The notes beneath the pieces were generated by a model. It had not been told where the DNA came from. It made no database searches and saw nothing but the letters and a program-made list of their open reading frames with translations. Positions 31,995-41,303 of a stretch of DNA of 64,000 bases are shown here, piece after piece. A program made the position numbers and the translations under genes. Origin of the DNA: Sphingomonas palustris (lineage in GTDB: Bacteria > Pseudomonadota > Alphaproteobacteria > Sphingomonadales > Sphingomonadaceae); the NCBI GenBank assembly GCA_026225215.1, contig JAMFSI010000025.1, forward strand, positions 1 through 64,000. The letters run 5' to 3'. Position 1 is the stretch's first letter; each line of letters opens with the position of its first letter.

Positions 31995-33188
31995 ATGTAT
32001 AGCGATTTCTATGGCTTCGCGGGCCGCCCGTTCCAGCTGACGCCGGACGCAGCCTTCTATTTCGAAAGCCAGACCCATCGCAAGGCGCTGTCCTATCTGG
32101 GCTATGGCCTGGCGCAGGGCGAGGGCTTCGTGGTGATCACCGGCGAGGTGGGCGCGGGCAAATCGACGTTGGCGGCGCATTTGATGGCGACCATCGATCC
32201 GGCCCGGCTGACCGCCGCGCAAGTGGTTTGCGCCAAGCTCGATGGCGACGAAATCGTCCAGACCGTCGCCCGCGCCTTCGGGCTCGCCGTGGAGGGCCGC
32301 ACGGCCAAGGCGGATGCGCTCGATATGATCGAACGGCATTTCCATGACGAGGCGCGCACCGGGCGTCGCTGTCTGCTGGTGGTCGATGAGGTGCAGAATC
32401 TCTCGGTCTCCGCACTGGAAGAATTGCGCATATTGTCCAATTTCCAGCTGGGCGCACATCCGCTGTTGCAGACGTTGCTGCTCGGCCAGCCCGAATTTCG
32501 CACAGCCCTGCAATCTCACCCCGATCTGGAGCAATTGCGCCAGCGGGTGATCGCCTCGCATCATCTCGAAGCGATGGAAGCGAGCGAGGTCGAGCGCTAT
32601 ATCGCCCACCGGCTCAAATGCGTTGGTTGGGCGGGCAAACCCAGCTTCGACCACCGTGTTTTCGCCGAGCTTTACACCGCAACCGGCGGCGTGCCCCGGC
32701 GCATCAACCAGATCGTCAACCGGCTGCTGCTGCTCGGTGCGATCGAGCAGAAAAGCCATATCGATAACGTCATGCTGTCGCAGGTGCTGACCGAATTGGC
32801 CAGCGATGGCGGCCTGCAGATTGCCAATGCCGAAGCCGCCGTCACGCCGGCGCAGGAACCCGCGCCGGTTAGTGCCGCCGCGCCTGCCGCTGGCGGCCTG
32901 AACGACAAGCAAGCACGGCAGGAATCGGCCACGCAATCGCCATCGTCCCTCGATGATGCCCTTGCCAGCCGCGATGTCCAGATCGCCGAATTGCAGCAAG
33001 CGGTGCTCGAACTTGCCGACACCGGTGAAGGCCATCCCCTGCATCACCGGATCGATATCACCGCTTTGCAGGAACGTCTGGCCAGCCTCGAAAGCCGGGT
33101 GATCGAGCAGGAACGGACCATCCGCCACACGCTGACCATGCTGATCGAATGGATCGAACGCGATGAAACCCACCGCGCCGCCGCTTGA
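31995..33188 (+). CDS. XrtA-associated AAA ATPase
   Basis: The ATG at 31995 is favoured over the GTG at 31989, with CGGAG upstream. The 397-residue protein resembles ExeA/GspA-like ATPases: FGFAGRPFQLTPDAAFYF-type start (YGFAGRPFQLTP), Walker A TGEVGAGKST (~45-54), Walker B LLVVDEVQNLS, and sensor/arginine region TGGVPRRINQIVNRLLLL. The C-terminal ~120 residues are a variable linker and coiled coil. The family (TIGR03015 type) occurs only with XrtA exopolysaccharide loci. Confidence 0.92.
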   Translation: MYSDFYGFAGRPFQLTPDAAFYFESQTHRKALSYLGYGLAQGEGFVVITGEVGAGKSTLAAHLMATIDPARLTAAQVVCAKLDGDEIVQTVARAFGLAVEGRTAKADALDMIERHFHDEARTGRRCLLVVDEVQNLSVSALEELRILSNFQLGAHPLLQTLLLGQPEFRTALQSHPDLEQLRQRVIASHHLEAMEASEVERYIAHRLKCVGWAGKPSFDHRVFAELYTATGGVPRRINQIVNRLLLLGAIEQKSHIDNVMLSQVLTELASDGGLQIANAEAAVTPAQEPAPVSAAAPAAGGLNDKQARQESATQSPSSLDDALASRDVQIAELQQAVLELADTGEGHPLHHRIDITALQERLASLESRVIEQERTIRHTLTMLIEWIERDETHRAAA

Positions 33189-33273
33189 ATTGATGATTCA
33201 TTTCCCGCCTCGACCGATCCGGGTCGACGCGATTCGCTTGTTCTGTCGTCCCCTGGTTTAAAGGATTACGCTC

Positions 33274-34191
33274 GTGCAATCCCCGCCGCTTGCCGACGAA
33301 CTGCTGCCCGTCAACGGGCTGTCGGTCGATGTCGAAGACTGGTTTCAGGTCGGCGCGTTCGAGAATGTGATCGCGCGCGATAGCTGGGATACGCTGACCG
33401 ACCGGATCGAGCGCAATTGCGCGGTGATCCTCGATCTTTTCGCCGCCGCCGACGTCAAAGCGACTTTCTTCACGCTGGGCTGGGTGGCCCGGCGCCATCC
33501 CGCCCTGCTCCGACGGATCGCCGATGCCGGGCATGAAGTGGCCAGTCATGGCTGGGATCACGAACGGGTTTTCAAAGGCGATGCCAAGAGTTTCGGTGAT
33601 GATCTTCGCAAGGCTCGCGAGGCCATCGAGGATGCCTGTGGAGTCAGGGTCACCGGCTATCGCGCGCCCAGCTTCTCGATCGATCAGCGCACCCCCTGGG
33701 CGTACATGGTCCTGGCCGAGCAGGGTTATACCTATAGTTCCAGCGTCGCCCCGATCGCGCATGATCATTATGGCTGGCGCGAGGCGCCGCGTTTCGCCTT
33801 CAAACCCCTGCCATGGTCCGAACTGATCGAAATTCCGGTGACGACGGCGGAATTTGGCAATCGCCGGCTGGCGGCGGGCGGCGGCGGTTTTTTCCGGGTG
33901 CTGCCTTACCGCTTTACCCATTGGGCGATCCGCAAGGTCAATACCCGCGACGAGCGTCCCGCAGTGTTCTATTTCCACCCCTGGGAAATCGATGCTGGCC
34001 AGCCGCGCGTGACTCAGGCACCGCTCAAATCGCGGCTGCGGCATTATACCAACATCGAGAAGATGGAAGAAAAGCTGCGACGCCTGCTCGGTGATTTTGC
34101 CTGGGGGCGAATGGACGTGCTGGCAAGCCGCGAAGCCTATCGCGCGGTGGCGCCGATTATGGCCCGTTCCGCCAAGGACCAGGCGGCTTGA
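33274..34191 (+). CDS. Polysaccharide deacetylase, XrtA locus
   Basis: This 305-residue NodB-domain enzyme has a GTG start at 33274, preceded by AAAGGA. Motif 1 NGLSVDVEDWFQ holds the catalytic and metal Asp. Motif 2 SHGWDHERV has the two metal-binding His. Motif 3 GYRAPSFSI and motif 5-like FYFHPWEID follow. It removes N- or O-acetyl groups from the polysaccharide. It matches the XrtA-linked family (TIGR03006 type). No signal peptide is visible. It overlaps the FemAB-like gene by 4 bp. Confidence 0.93.
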   Translation: MQSPPLADELLPVNGLSVDVEDWFQVGAFENVIARDSWDTLTDRIERNCAVILDLFAAADVKATFFTLGWVARRHPALLRRIADAGHEVASHGWDHERVFKGDAKSFGDDLRKAREAIEDACGVRVTGYRAPSFSIDQRTPWAYMVLAEQGYTYSSSVAPIAHDHYGWREAPRFAFKPLPWSELIEIPVTTAEFGNRRLAAGGGGFFRVLPYRFTHWAIRKVNTRDERPAVFYFHPWEIDAGQPRVTQAPLKSRLRHYTNIEKMEEKLRRLLGDFAWGRMDVLASREAYRAVAPIMARSAKDQAA

Positions 34192-35282
34192 ACGCACCGT
34201 TTCGCCTGGCTACCGGCAGCCGCCTGCGTCTCGTCGATCCCGGCGATCCAGGCGAGGCGGCCCGGATTGAGCGCTTCGTTGGCGCACACCCCGAAGCGAC
34301 GCCGTTTCATCGCCCGGCATGGTTGACGGCGGTGGCGCGGGGCACGGGGAATCGCGCGCGGGCTATGGTGGCGGAGTACCCAGGCGGGCCGGTAGAGGAC
34401 GGCTTGGCGGCCTATCTGCCGCTGCATGAAGTGCATTCGCCGATCTTTGGCCGACTGCTGGCTTCCAGTGGCTTTGCCGTGGGTGGCGGCCTGCTTCTGG
34501 CGCCCGACATCGATCCGGCGCCGCTGTTCGCCGCGCTGGAGGAGCTGGCCTTGCGACTGTGCTGCCCGGCGGTCGAACTGCGCGGTGGCGTGTTGCCACA
34601 GGATCGGACGGGCTGGACGGTCCGCGATCGCTCGCATTGCGGCTTTGTCGCGCCGCTCGCCCGTGATGACGAGGCGCAATTGCTGGCCATTCCGCGCAAG
34701 CAGCGTGCCGAGGTGCGCAAGAGCCTGACCGCGCTGCTCGACGTCGATGTCGGCAATGGTCTGGCCCAGCGCGAGGCCCATTATGCGGTCTATGCCGAAA
34801 GTCTGCGCAATCTCGGGACGCCGGTCTTTCCCCGCGCGCTGTTCGATGCGGTGTTGGATGCCTTCGCAGAGGATGCCGATATCCTGACCGTGCGGCATCA
34901 GGGACGACCGGTTTCCAGCGTATTGTCGCTATATCACCGGGGCGCGGTGATGCCCTATTGGGGCGGCGGTACGCGCGAGGCGCGGCGACTGCGGGCCAAT
35001 GACCGGATGTATTATGCGCTGATGCTGCATGCCCGGGCGCGTGGTTGCAGCCATTTCGATTTCGGTCGCTCGAAGACCTGCAGCGGCGCTTACGACTTCA
35101 AGCGTAATTGGGGGTTCAGCCCGGAACCGCTTGTTTATGCGGCATGGACTGCACCTGGCGCCGAACGCCGCGACGCCGATCCCACCAGTGCCAAACATGT
35201 CGCGCAGATCGCATTGTGGCAGCGGCTGCCGCTGTCCGTGGCCAACCGGTTAGGGCCCTTCATCGCCAGAGGCCTTGGATGA
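34188..35282 (+). CDS. FemAB-related protein, XrtA/PEP-CTERM system-associated
   Basis: This 364-residue protein uses a TTG start that overlaps the deacetylase stop (TTGA). It has two GNAT-like halves: ATPFHRPAWLTAVARGTG at the start and a C-terminal core with YYALMLHARARGCSHFDFGRSK and YDFKRNWGFSPEPL, typical of the TIGR03019 family. FemAB-like enzymes transfer aminoacyl groups to peptidoglycan or other acceptors. Here the acceptor could be the polysaccharide or its lipid carrier. It overlaps the next gene by 4 bp. Confidence 0.9.
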   Translation: MNAPFRLATGSRLRLVDPGDPGEAARIERFVGAHPEATPFHRPAWLTAVARGTGNRARAMVAEYPGGPVEDGLAAYLPLHEVHSPIFGRLLASSGFAVGGGLLLAPDIDPAPLFAALEELALRLCCPAVELRGGVLPQDRTGWTVRDRSHCGFVAPLARDDEAQLLAIPRKQRAEVRKSLTALLDVDVGNGLAQREAHYAVYAESLRNLGTPVFPRALFDAVLDAFAEDADILTVRHQGRPVSSVLSLYHRGAVMPYWGGGTREARRLRANDRMYYALMLHARARGCSHFDFGRSKTCSGAYDFKRNWGFSPEPLVYAAWTAPGAERRDADPTSAKHVAQIALWQRLPLSVANRLGPFIARGLG

Positions 35283-36541
35283 GCCACGAAATCCTGTTCA
35301 TCTGTCATCGCATGCCGTTCCCCCCCGATCGCGGCGACAAGATCCGTTCGCACCATATTCTCAAGCGGCTGGCGCGGATCGCGCCGGTGCACGTCGCCTG
35401 CTTCGCCGATAGCGATGCCGATATGGCCGAGGAGGTGGAACTGGCTGCGCTGGCCGCCAGCTACCGGCTGGTTCGTCGCACCAAGCCGCTGGTGCTTGCC
35501 GGTCTGCAAGGGCTGGCGCGCGGCTGTTCGATCAGCAAGACCGCGTTCGAGGATCCGGCGTTAGCCAGCTACATTCGGCAATTGCTGGCGAGCGGAAAGA
35601 TCGGCACGATCTATCTGTTTTCGGGGCAGATGGGACAATATGTCCCGCAGGATTTCACCGGTCGGCTGATCGTCGATTTCGTCGATGTCGATTCCGCCAA
35701 ATTTGACGCTTTCGGCATGCAGAAACAAGGGTTCAGAGGATGGGTCGATGCCCGTGAGGGGCGCCGGTTGCGTCTGGAAGAGGCGGCGCTGGCCGAGCGC
35801 GCCGATGTCTGCCTGCTGGTCACGCACCAGGAGGTCGAACTGTTCGTTTCGCGGCTCCCCTCGGATTTGCGGCACTCGGTCGATGTGCGTGTGCTTCACA
35901 ATGGCATCGACAGCGTGTTTTTCGATCCCGGCCTGGTCAATCCCGAAGTTGCCCTGCAAGCGGTGCCGGGGCCGCGCCTGATCTTCACCGGGCAGATGGA
36001 TTATCGCCCCAACGCCGATGCCGCGCTGCGGGTGGTCGAGCGTATCCTGCCCATCATCCGGCGTAGCCTGCCCGATGCCAGCTTCCATGTCGTCGGCCGC
36101 AATCCCACAGCCGAACTGCTGGCGTATCATGGCCAGGACGGGGTGCATGTCTGGGGGCAGGTCGAGGATATTCGCTGCTGGATAAAAGCGGCGGACATTG
36201 CGCTGGTGCCGCTGGAGATCGCCCGCGGCGTGCAGAACAAGGTGCTGGAAGCGATGGCGATGGCATTGCCGATCGTGCTGACCGCGGCATCGGCGCTAGG
36301 CATCGACGCGCAGGCCGACCACCATTTCGTGCTGGCCGAGACGGATGACGAACTGGCGGCGGCGGTGATCAAGCTCGCGGCATATCCTCCTCGGGCCAAG
36401 GCAATCGGCCTCGCCGCACGGCGCTTCGTGGCCGAGCAGCAGAGTTGGCAAGGGACATTGGCGCGGCTTGCGGCGATCGTCAGCGATGGCCAGCGCGCCG
36501 CCGCGCCCAATCGGCGCGGCGTGCATCGCGATGCCGCCTGA
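35279..36541 (+). CDS. Glycosyltransferase, XrtA/PEP-CTERM system (TIGR03087 type)
   Basis: The true start is the ATG at 35279 (MSHEILFICHRMPFPPDRGDKIR), in a 4-bp overlap with the FemAB gene, giving 420 residues. The N-terminal motif HRMPFPPDRGDKIRSHH is a hallmark of this GT4-like family. The C-terminal half has VDVRVLHNGIDSVFF, RLIFTGQMDYRPNADAAL and PLEIARGVQNKVLEAMAMALPIV (donor-binding Glu region). It adds a sugar to the growing polysaccharide on the cytoplasmic face. It is the only glycosyltransferase in the window. Confidence 0.93.
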   Translation: MSHEILFICHRMPFPPDRGDKIRSHHILKRLARIAPVHVACFADSDADMAEEVELAALAASYRLVRRTKPLVLAGLQGLARGCSISKTAFEDPALASYIRQLLASGKIGTIYLFSGQMGQYVPQDFTGRLIVDFVDVDSAKFDAFGMQKQGFRGWVDAREGRRLRLEEAALAERADVCLLVTHQEVELFVSRLPSDLRHSVDVRVLHNGIDSVFFDPGLVNPEVALQAVPGPRLIFTGQMDYRPNADAALRVVERILPIIRRSLPDASFHVVGRNPTAELLAYHGQDGVHVWGQVEDIRCWIKAADIALVPLEIARGVQNKVLEAMAMALPIVLTAASALGIDAQADHHFVLAETDDELAAAVIKLAAYPPRAKAIGLAARRFVAEQQSWQGTLARLAAIVSDGQRAAAPNRRGVHRDAA

Positions 36542-38117
36542 AGGCGAGAGACTGGCCGGTCCCGAAATCCAAATGGCGGGATGGCGCGACCAGGGGCGGC
36601 TAAGCCAGCCCTGGCGTGGGGCGCTGATTCGCCTTGGCGCGATCTGGGTGGCGCTTATCCTGCTGTTCGCCGGGCAATGGCGGGCGATGGCCGATCAATG
36701 GTGGAATATATCCACTTACACGCATGTTCTGCTGATCCCGGCGATTATCGCCTGGCTGGTGTGGCAGCGCGCGGCTGAGCTCTTGCGCTTGTCACCGCAA
36801 GGCTGGTGGCCGGGTTTGCTCGGCCTCGCCGCAGCGCTGCTGGTCTGGCTGATGGGCACATTCGCCGGGCTGGCGGAACTTCAACAGGCCGGCGCCGTGG
36901 CGCTGCTGGTCGCGGCGGTGCCGCTGGTTCTGGGCGCGCGCGTGGCGGCGGGGTTGATCTTTCCGCTCGCCTATATGGCGTTCCTCGTGCCGGTGGGGGA
37001 CGAGGCGATCCCGTTTCTGCAAATCGTCGATGCCCGGCTGACCGTTTGGATGCTGCATCTCACCCATGTTCGGGCTGCGCTCGATGGGGTGTTCATCTCC
37101 ACCCCGGTCGGGCTGTTCGAGATTGCCGAGGCTTGTTCCGGGGTCAAGTTCCTGGTCGCAATGATCGCATTTGGGGTGTTGGCGGCGAATATCTGCTTTT
37201 TGAGCTGGCAGCGGCGGGCGGTGTTTCTGGTGGTGGCGGTCGCGGTGCCGATCATTGCCAACGGCGTGCGGTCATGGGGCACGGTCTATGTCGCGCAATT
37301 CTTCGGCGCAGCCTATGCCGGCGGGGTCGATCACATCATCTATGGCTGGATATTCTTCGCGATCGTCATTGGCAGCACGCTGGCCCTGGCATGGCCGTTT
37401 TTCGACCGCCCGGCGCATGCGCCGATGATCGATGCCGAGGCACTGGCGGCATCGCCGAGACTGGCGCGTCTCGAACGTCTGCGACTGGGGCCTTATGCGA
37501 TGCTGGCGGCGGTGCTGGGGCTGGCACTCGCTGCCTTGGGTTGGGCTGCGGCGGCTGAGCGGCTGGTGGCGCCGCTTCCGGCGCGGATCGATCTGCCCGA
37601 AGTGCCCGGTTGGCATCGCGTGGCATATACGCCGCAACCCTGGTGGGAGCCACGCGCGGCGGGCGCCGACCACCGCTTGCTCGGCCGCTATGCCGATGGG
37701 CGTGGCGATGTCGTCGATGTGTTTTTTGCGCTCTATGCCTCGCAAGGGACGGGGCACAAGGCCGATGGCTATGGCGAAGGTGCGGCACGGCGGGACAGCG
37801 GCTGGGCTTGGCAGGCAGCCGGACCGGTCGTGGCCGATGCCACCAGCGAGCGGTTGCAGGCCGCGGGCCCGGTGCTGCGGCTGGCCGAAACCACTTATGT
37901 TCGTGGCGATCTCGTTACCGGCAGAAAGCTGGCGCTGCGGTTGCGCAATTTGCAGGACCGGCTGGTGCTGCGCGCCGAGCCGACGATGATGCTGATCCTG
38001 TCGGCTGAGTCAGCGTCCGGTCGATCGCCCGAAGCCGAGATTGCGGCATTCCGGGCAGCGACGGGCCCAGCTCGGTTGTGGATGAGGCAAGTAGCACAGG
38101 AACGCGGACACCGCTGA
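36531..38117 (+). CDS. xrtA: Exosortase A fused to EpsI domain
   Basis: The start at 36531 is my choice (528 residues, 11-bp overlap with the glycosyltransferase gene). ATG 36573 is possible; the track's 36468 is not. Residues ~25-300 form a multi-spanning membrane protein with the exosortase triad: Cys202 in AEACSGVKFL, Arg247 in NGVRSWGTVY, and His268 in GVDHIIYGW. It cleaves and sorts PEP-CTERM proteins at the inner membrane. After another TM (~325-345), the periplasmic C-terminal half (PEVPGWHRVAYTPQPWWEP ...) is an EpsI domain, encoded separately in some systems. Confidence 0.93.
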   Translation: MPPEGERLAGPEIQMAGWRDQGRLSQPWRGALIRLGAIWVALILLFAGQWRAMADQWWNISTYTHVLLIPAIIAWLVWQRAAELLRLSPQGWWPGLLGLAAALLVWLMGTFAGLAELQQAGAVALLVAAVPLVLGARVAAGLIFPLAYMAFLVPVGDEAIPFLQIVDARLTVWMLHLTHVRAALDGVFISTPVGLFEIAEACSGVKFLVAMIAFGVLAANICFLSWQRRAVFLVVAVAVPIIANGVRSWGTVYVAQFFGAAYAGGVDHIIYGWIFFAIVIGSTLALAWPFFDRPAHAPMIDAEALAASPRLARLERLRLGPYAMLAAVLGLALAALGWAAAAERLVAPLPARIDLPEVPGWHRVAYTPQPWWEPRAAGADHRLLGRYADGRGDVVDVFFALYASQGTGHKADGYGEGAARRDSGWAWQAAGPVVADATSERLQAAGPVLRLAETTYVRGDLVTGRKLALRLRNLQDRLVLRAEPTMMLILSAESASGRSPEAEIAAFRAATGPARLWMRQVAQERGHR

Positions 38118-38217
38118 CGTCACCTTCAGCTGACAGCGATTTGTTCGGGTAGGCTTTTATCAATTGACCGTGGTGTAAGCTCGCTGCGCTGCCAGACGGA
38201 AATTAGAACAACCAATT

Positions 38218-40113
38218 ATGTGCGGATTTGCCGGAATTTTTACGCCATCCGCCGCGCAGCCCGTCGATGGCGCGCGGCTTGAGGCGATGTGCGACGCCAT
38301 CGCTCATCGCGGGCCCGACGGCTATGGCATGTGGACTGCGCCGGGGGTCGGGCTCGGCCACCGCCGGTTGTCGATCATCGACATCGCCGGCTCGCCGCAA
38401 CCGATGGCCGCGAGCGATGGCCGGGCGATGCTGGTATTCAACGGCGAGATCTACAATTATCGCGAATTGCGGGCCGAACTCGCCGGGCAGGGCGCTCAAT
38501 TCCACACCGATGGCGATAGCGAGGTGATCCTTGCGGCTTATCAACGCTGGGGTGCGGATTGCGTGACGCGGCTGGCGGGGATGTTCGCCTTCGCCATCTA
38601 CGATCTCGACCGGCGCGAACTGCTGCTGGCGCGCGACCGGCTGGGCGTAAAGCCGCTATTCACCGCCAAATTACCCGACGGCAGCATCATTTTCGGCAGT
38701 GAATTAAAGGCGCTGACGGCCCATCCTCTATTACCACGCGAAGTCGATCCGCTCGCGGTGGAGGACTATCTGACCTGGGGCTATGTCCCCGACACCCGAT
38801 CGATCCTGAAGGGCGTCGAAAAACTGCCGGCCGCGCATATCCGCTGGCTGCGCCACGATGCCTCGCCGACCCCGCCGCAGCGGTGGTGGGATATCTCCTT
38901 TGCCGATCGCCGCAAAGGCAGTGCTGCTGACCTCGAAGCCGAACTGGTCGATCTGATGCGCGATGCGGTGCGCTCGCGGATGGTGGCCGATGTCCCGCTG
39001 GGCGCCTTCCTGTCGGGCGGGGTCGACAGCTCATCGGTGGTGGCGCTGATGGCCGAGGCCAGCGGCACGCCGGTGCGGACCTGTTCGATCGGTTTCGACG
39101 TCAAGGCGCTGGATGAAAGCGATTATGCCCGCCAGGTGGCCGAGCGCTTTGCCACCGATCATCGCAGCCGCATGGTCTCGCCCGATGATTTCGCGGCCAT
39201 CGACCAACTCGCCGGCATGTTCGACGAGCCCTTTGCCGATGCCTCGGCGCTACCGATGTGGCGGGTGTGCCAACTGGCGCGCGAGAGTGTGACGGTGGCC
39301 TTGTCGGGCGACGGCGCGGATGAGGCCTTCGCCGGCTATCGCCGCCATGTTTTCCACCATGGCGAGGAGCGGTTACGCGGGCTGCTGCCGCAAGCTTTGC
39401 GCGCGCCGGTCTTCGGCACGATGGGCCGGCTGTACCCCAAGGCCGATTGGGCGCCGCGCCCGCTGCGGGCGAAAACGACCTTGCTGGCGTTGGCTGGCAA
39501 CGGCGAGGCGGCTTATGCCCAGGCTTTGTCGGTTGCTCATCCGCTGTTGAGAGATCAGCTATATACAGCTGAATACAAAAAATTACGGGGCGATTATCGC
39601 GGCGAGCAGCCGTTTATCGAGCTGATGCAAAAGGCCCCGGCGCGGTCCGGGCTGGACCGGGCGCAATATGCCGATCTGGCCTTCTGGCTTCCCGGCGATA
39701 TCCTGACCAAGGTCGATCGCACCAGCATGGCGGTTGGCCTGGAGGCGCGGGAGCCTTTGCTCGATCACCGGCTGGTCGAATTTGCCGCCAGCCTGCCCGA
39801 AGCGATGCGCGTCCGGCGCGGCACCGGCAAATGGCTGATGAAACACGCCATGCGCTGCTATCTCCCTGACAACATCCTGTTTCGCCAGAAACAGGGCTTC
39901 GTCACGCCGATCGCGCAGTGGTTTCGCGGGCCATTGGCTGGCGCCGCCCGCGCCATCGGCACCAGCACTGCGCTTGGCCGAACCGGATGGTTCGATGCAG
40001 CGCGAATCGGAGAAATTGCCGAGGCTCATATCGCCGGCCGGTCGGATCATTCTCGGCTCTTGTGGCAATTGGTGATGCTCGACAAATCGCTGGCTGGCCT
40101 GGGCATCGCTTGA
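38218..40113 (+). CDS. XrtA-associated asparagine-synthase-like amidotransferase
   Basis: This 631-residue protein begins MCGFAGIF; the Cys2 nucleophile exposed by Met removal marks a class II glutaminase domain (~1-200, with HRGPDGYG and FNGEIYNYREL). The synthetase domain follows, with PP-loop LSGGVDSSSV (~265) and SGDGADEAFAGYRRH. It transfers glutamine ammonia to a carboxylate via an adenylate. The XrtA-linked family (TIGR03108 type) probably amidates a sugar acid or other polysaccharide substituent. It closes the locus, 100 bp after xrtA. Confidence 0.93.
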   Translation: MCGFAGIFTPSAAQPVDGARLEAMCDAIAHRGPDGYGMWTAPGVGLGHRRLSIIDIAGSPQPMAASDGRAMLVFNGEIYNYRELRAELAGQGAQFHTDGDSEVILAAYQRWGADCVTRLAGMFAFAIYDLDRRELLLARDRLGVKPLFTAKLPDGSIIFGSELKALTAHPLLPREVDPLAVEDYLTWGYVPDTRSILKGVEKLPAAHIRWLRHDASPTPPQRWWDISFADRRKGSAADLEAELVDLMRDAVRSRMVADVPLGAFLSGGVDSSSVVALMAEASGTPVRTCSIGFDVKALDESDYARQVAERFATDHRSRMVSPDDFAAIDQLAGMFDEPFADASALPMWRVCQLARESVTVALSGDGADEAFAGYRRHVFHHGEERLRGLLPQALRAPVFGTMGRLYPKADWAPRPLRAKTTLLALAGNGEAAYAQALSVAHPLLRDQLYTAEYKKLRGDYRGEQPFIELMQKAPARSGLDRAQYADLAFWLPGDILTKVDRTSMAVGLEAREPLLDHRLVEFAASLPEAMRVRRGTGKWLMKHAMRCYLPDNILFRQKQGFVTPIAQWFRGPLAGAARAIGTSTALGRTGWFDAARIGEIAEAHIAGRSDHSRLLWQLVMLDKSLAGLGIA

Positions 40114-40349
40114 CTTGATCGACCGAGTCCGGCGCATCCGAAAGGCGCGCTGATCTCGTTCTGGATATGAACGGTTTACCGCAAGCTCGCTCGGTGCTAC
40201 TTGAGATGGGGTTGCAAAGGGTAAACGGTCCGTTTTGAGACAGCCACCGAGCATAGAATTCACTTGCGAAGTAAGGTGTAAACGGCTCTAAATACATAAT
40301 ATTAGCCAAAGCCGATGCGCAGATCGGTCATTCTGACGATTGAGGGCGT
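40114..40349. other. Gap between XrtA locus and RpfF-like gene
   Basis: These 236 bases have no supported gene. The ORFs crossing it on the - strand are shadows or lack any family match. The middle (about 40270-40315) is relatively AT-rich and could hold the promoter of the RpfF-like gene, but I see no clear -35/-10 pair or strong terminator. Confidence 0.4.
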
Positions 40350-41303
40350 ATGGATCGATTGTCTAGCGGGGTTGCAGGCAGGCATGAGGACGACGGGGAT
40401 GGTAGTGCCATTCCGCTCAACTCCTCCCATGAAGAGCTGATTGAGAAATCACTGGTCCGTCTGGCGGTGCCGGAAGAACTGCTGCATCTGCGAGAACTCG
40501 ATGTTCTCTACGAAGCCGAGCAAAAGACCTTGTGGACTTTCATGCGTCCGTCCGGACGTCCTAGTTTCACCCCTCCCATGCTGGCCGATTTCGAGGTCTG
40601 GCAGCAGCAGATCGGCCAGCATTTCGGTCCGAACGGCGTGCCGCTGAATTATCTGATCCTGGGCAGCCGGGCACCGGGCGTGTTCTGCTTCGGCGGCGAT
40701 CTCGAATTGTTCGATCGGCTGATTCGCGAGGGGAACCGCGAAGGCCTGGCGCGCTATGGCTATCGCTGCGTCGAGATTCTCCATCGCAATATGCATGCGC
40801 TCAACTTGCCGATGCTGACCATCGGCCTGGTTCAGGGTCAGGCGCTGGGCGGTGGCTTCGAAGCACTGTTGTCGTTTGACGTCATCATTGCCGAACGGGG
40901 TTCGACCTTCGGTTTGCCAGAGATCATGTTCGGCCTGTTCCCGGGCATGGGTGCGCATGCCATCCTGTCACGCAAACTGGGCACCGCGCTGGCCGAACGG
41001 CTGATCCAATCCAGCAAGAGCCACACGGCCGAGGAAATGTACGAGCTCGGGATCGTCGCCGAATTGGCCGAGCCCGGCTGCGGCGTGGAAGCGGTACGCC
41101 ACTATATCGAACGATCCAACCGCCGCCACAGCGGTTTGGTCCATGCTCGCCAGGCCATGCGCCGGGTTGCGCCGATCGAATTGACGGAATTGCGGGCTAT
41201 CGTCGATTTGTGGGCCGATGCCGCGCTGCATTTGAGCAATAGCGATCTCAAGCTGATGCGGCGCCTCGCGAGCGCGCAAGTACGGCACTCCACGGCGGCC
41301 TGA
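40350..41303 (+). CDS. RpfF-like DSF synthase / crotonase-family protein
   Basis: This 317-residue crotonase-fold protein resembles RpfF, which makes cis-2-unsaturated fatty acid signals (DSF family) from acyl-ACP. The region QGQALGGGFEALLSFDVIIAERG continuing to FGLPEIMFGLFPGMGAH carries Glu171 and Glu191. Their 20-residue spacing equals that of the two catalytic glutamates of Xanthomonas RpfF (E141/E161). There is an N-terminal extension of about 30 residues. No rpfC/rpfG-type sensor is nearby. It lies directly after the exopolysaccharide locus on the same strand. An ordinary enoyl-CoA hydratase is the alternative, but the overall pattern favours RpfF. Confidence 0.82.
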   Translation: MDRLSSGVAGRHEDDGDGSAIPLNSSHEELIEKSLVRLAVPEELLHLRELDVLYEAEQKTLWTFMRPSGRPSFTPPMLADFEVWQQQIGQHFGPNGVPLNYLILGSRAPGVFCFGGDLELFDRLIREGNREGLARYGYRCVEILHRNMHALNLPMLTIGLVQGQALGGGFEALLSFDVIIAERGSTFGLPEIMFGLFPGMGAHAILSRKLGTALAERLIQSSKSHTAEEMYELGIVAELAEPGCGVEAVRHYIERSNRRHSGLVHARQAMRRVAPIELTELRAIVDLWADAALHLSNSDLKLMRRLASAQVRHSTAA

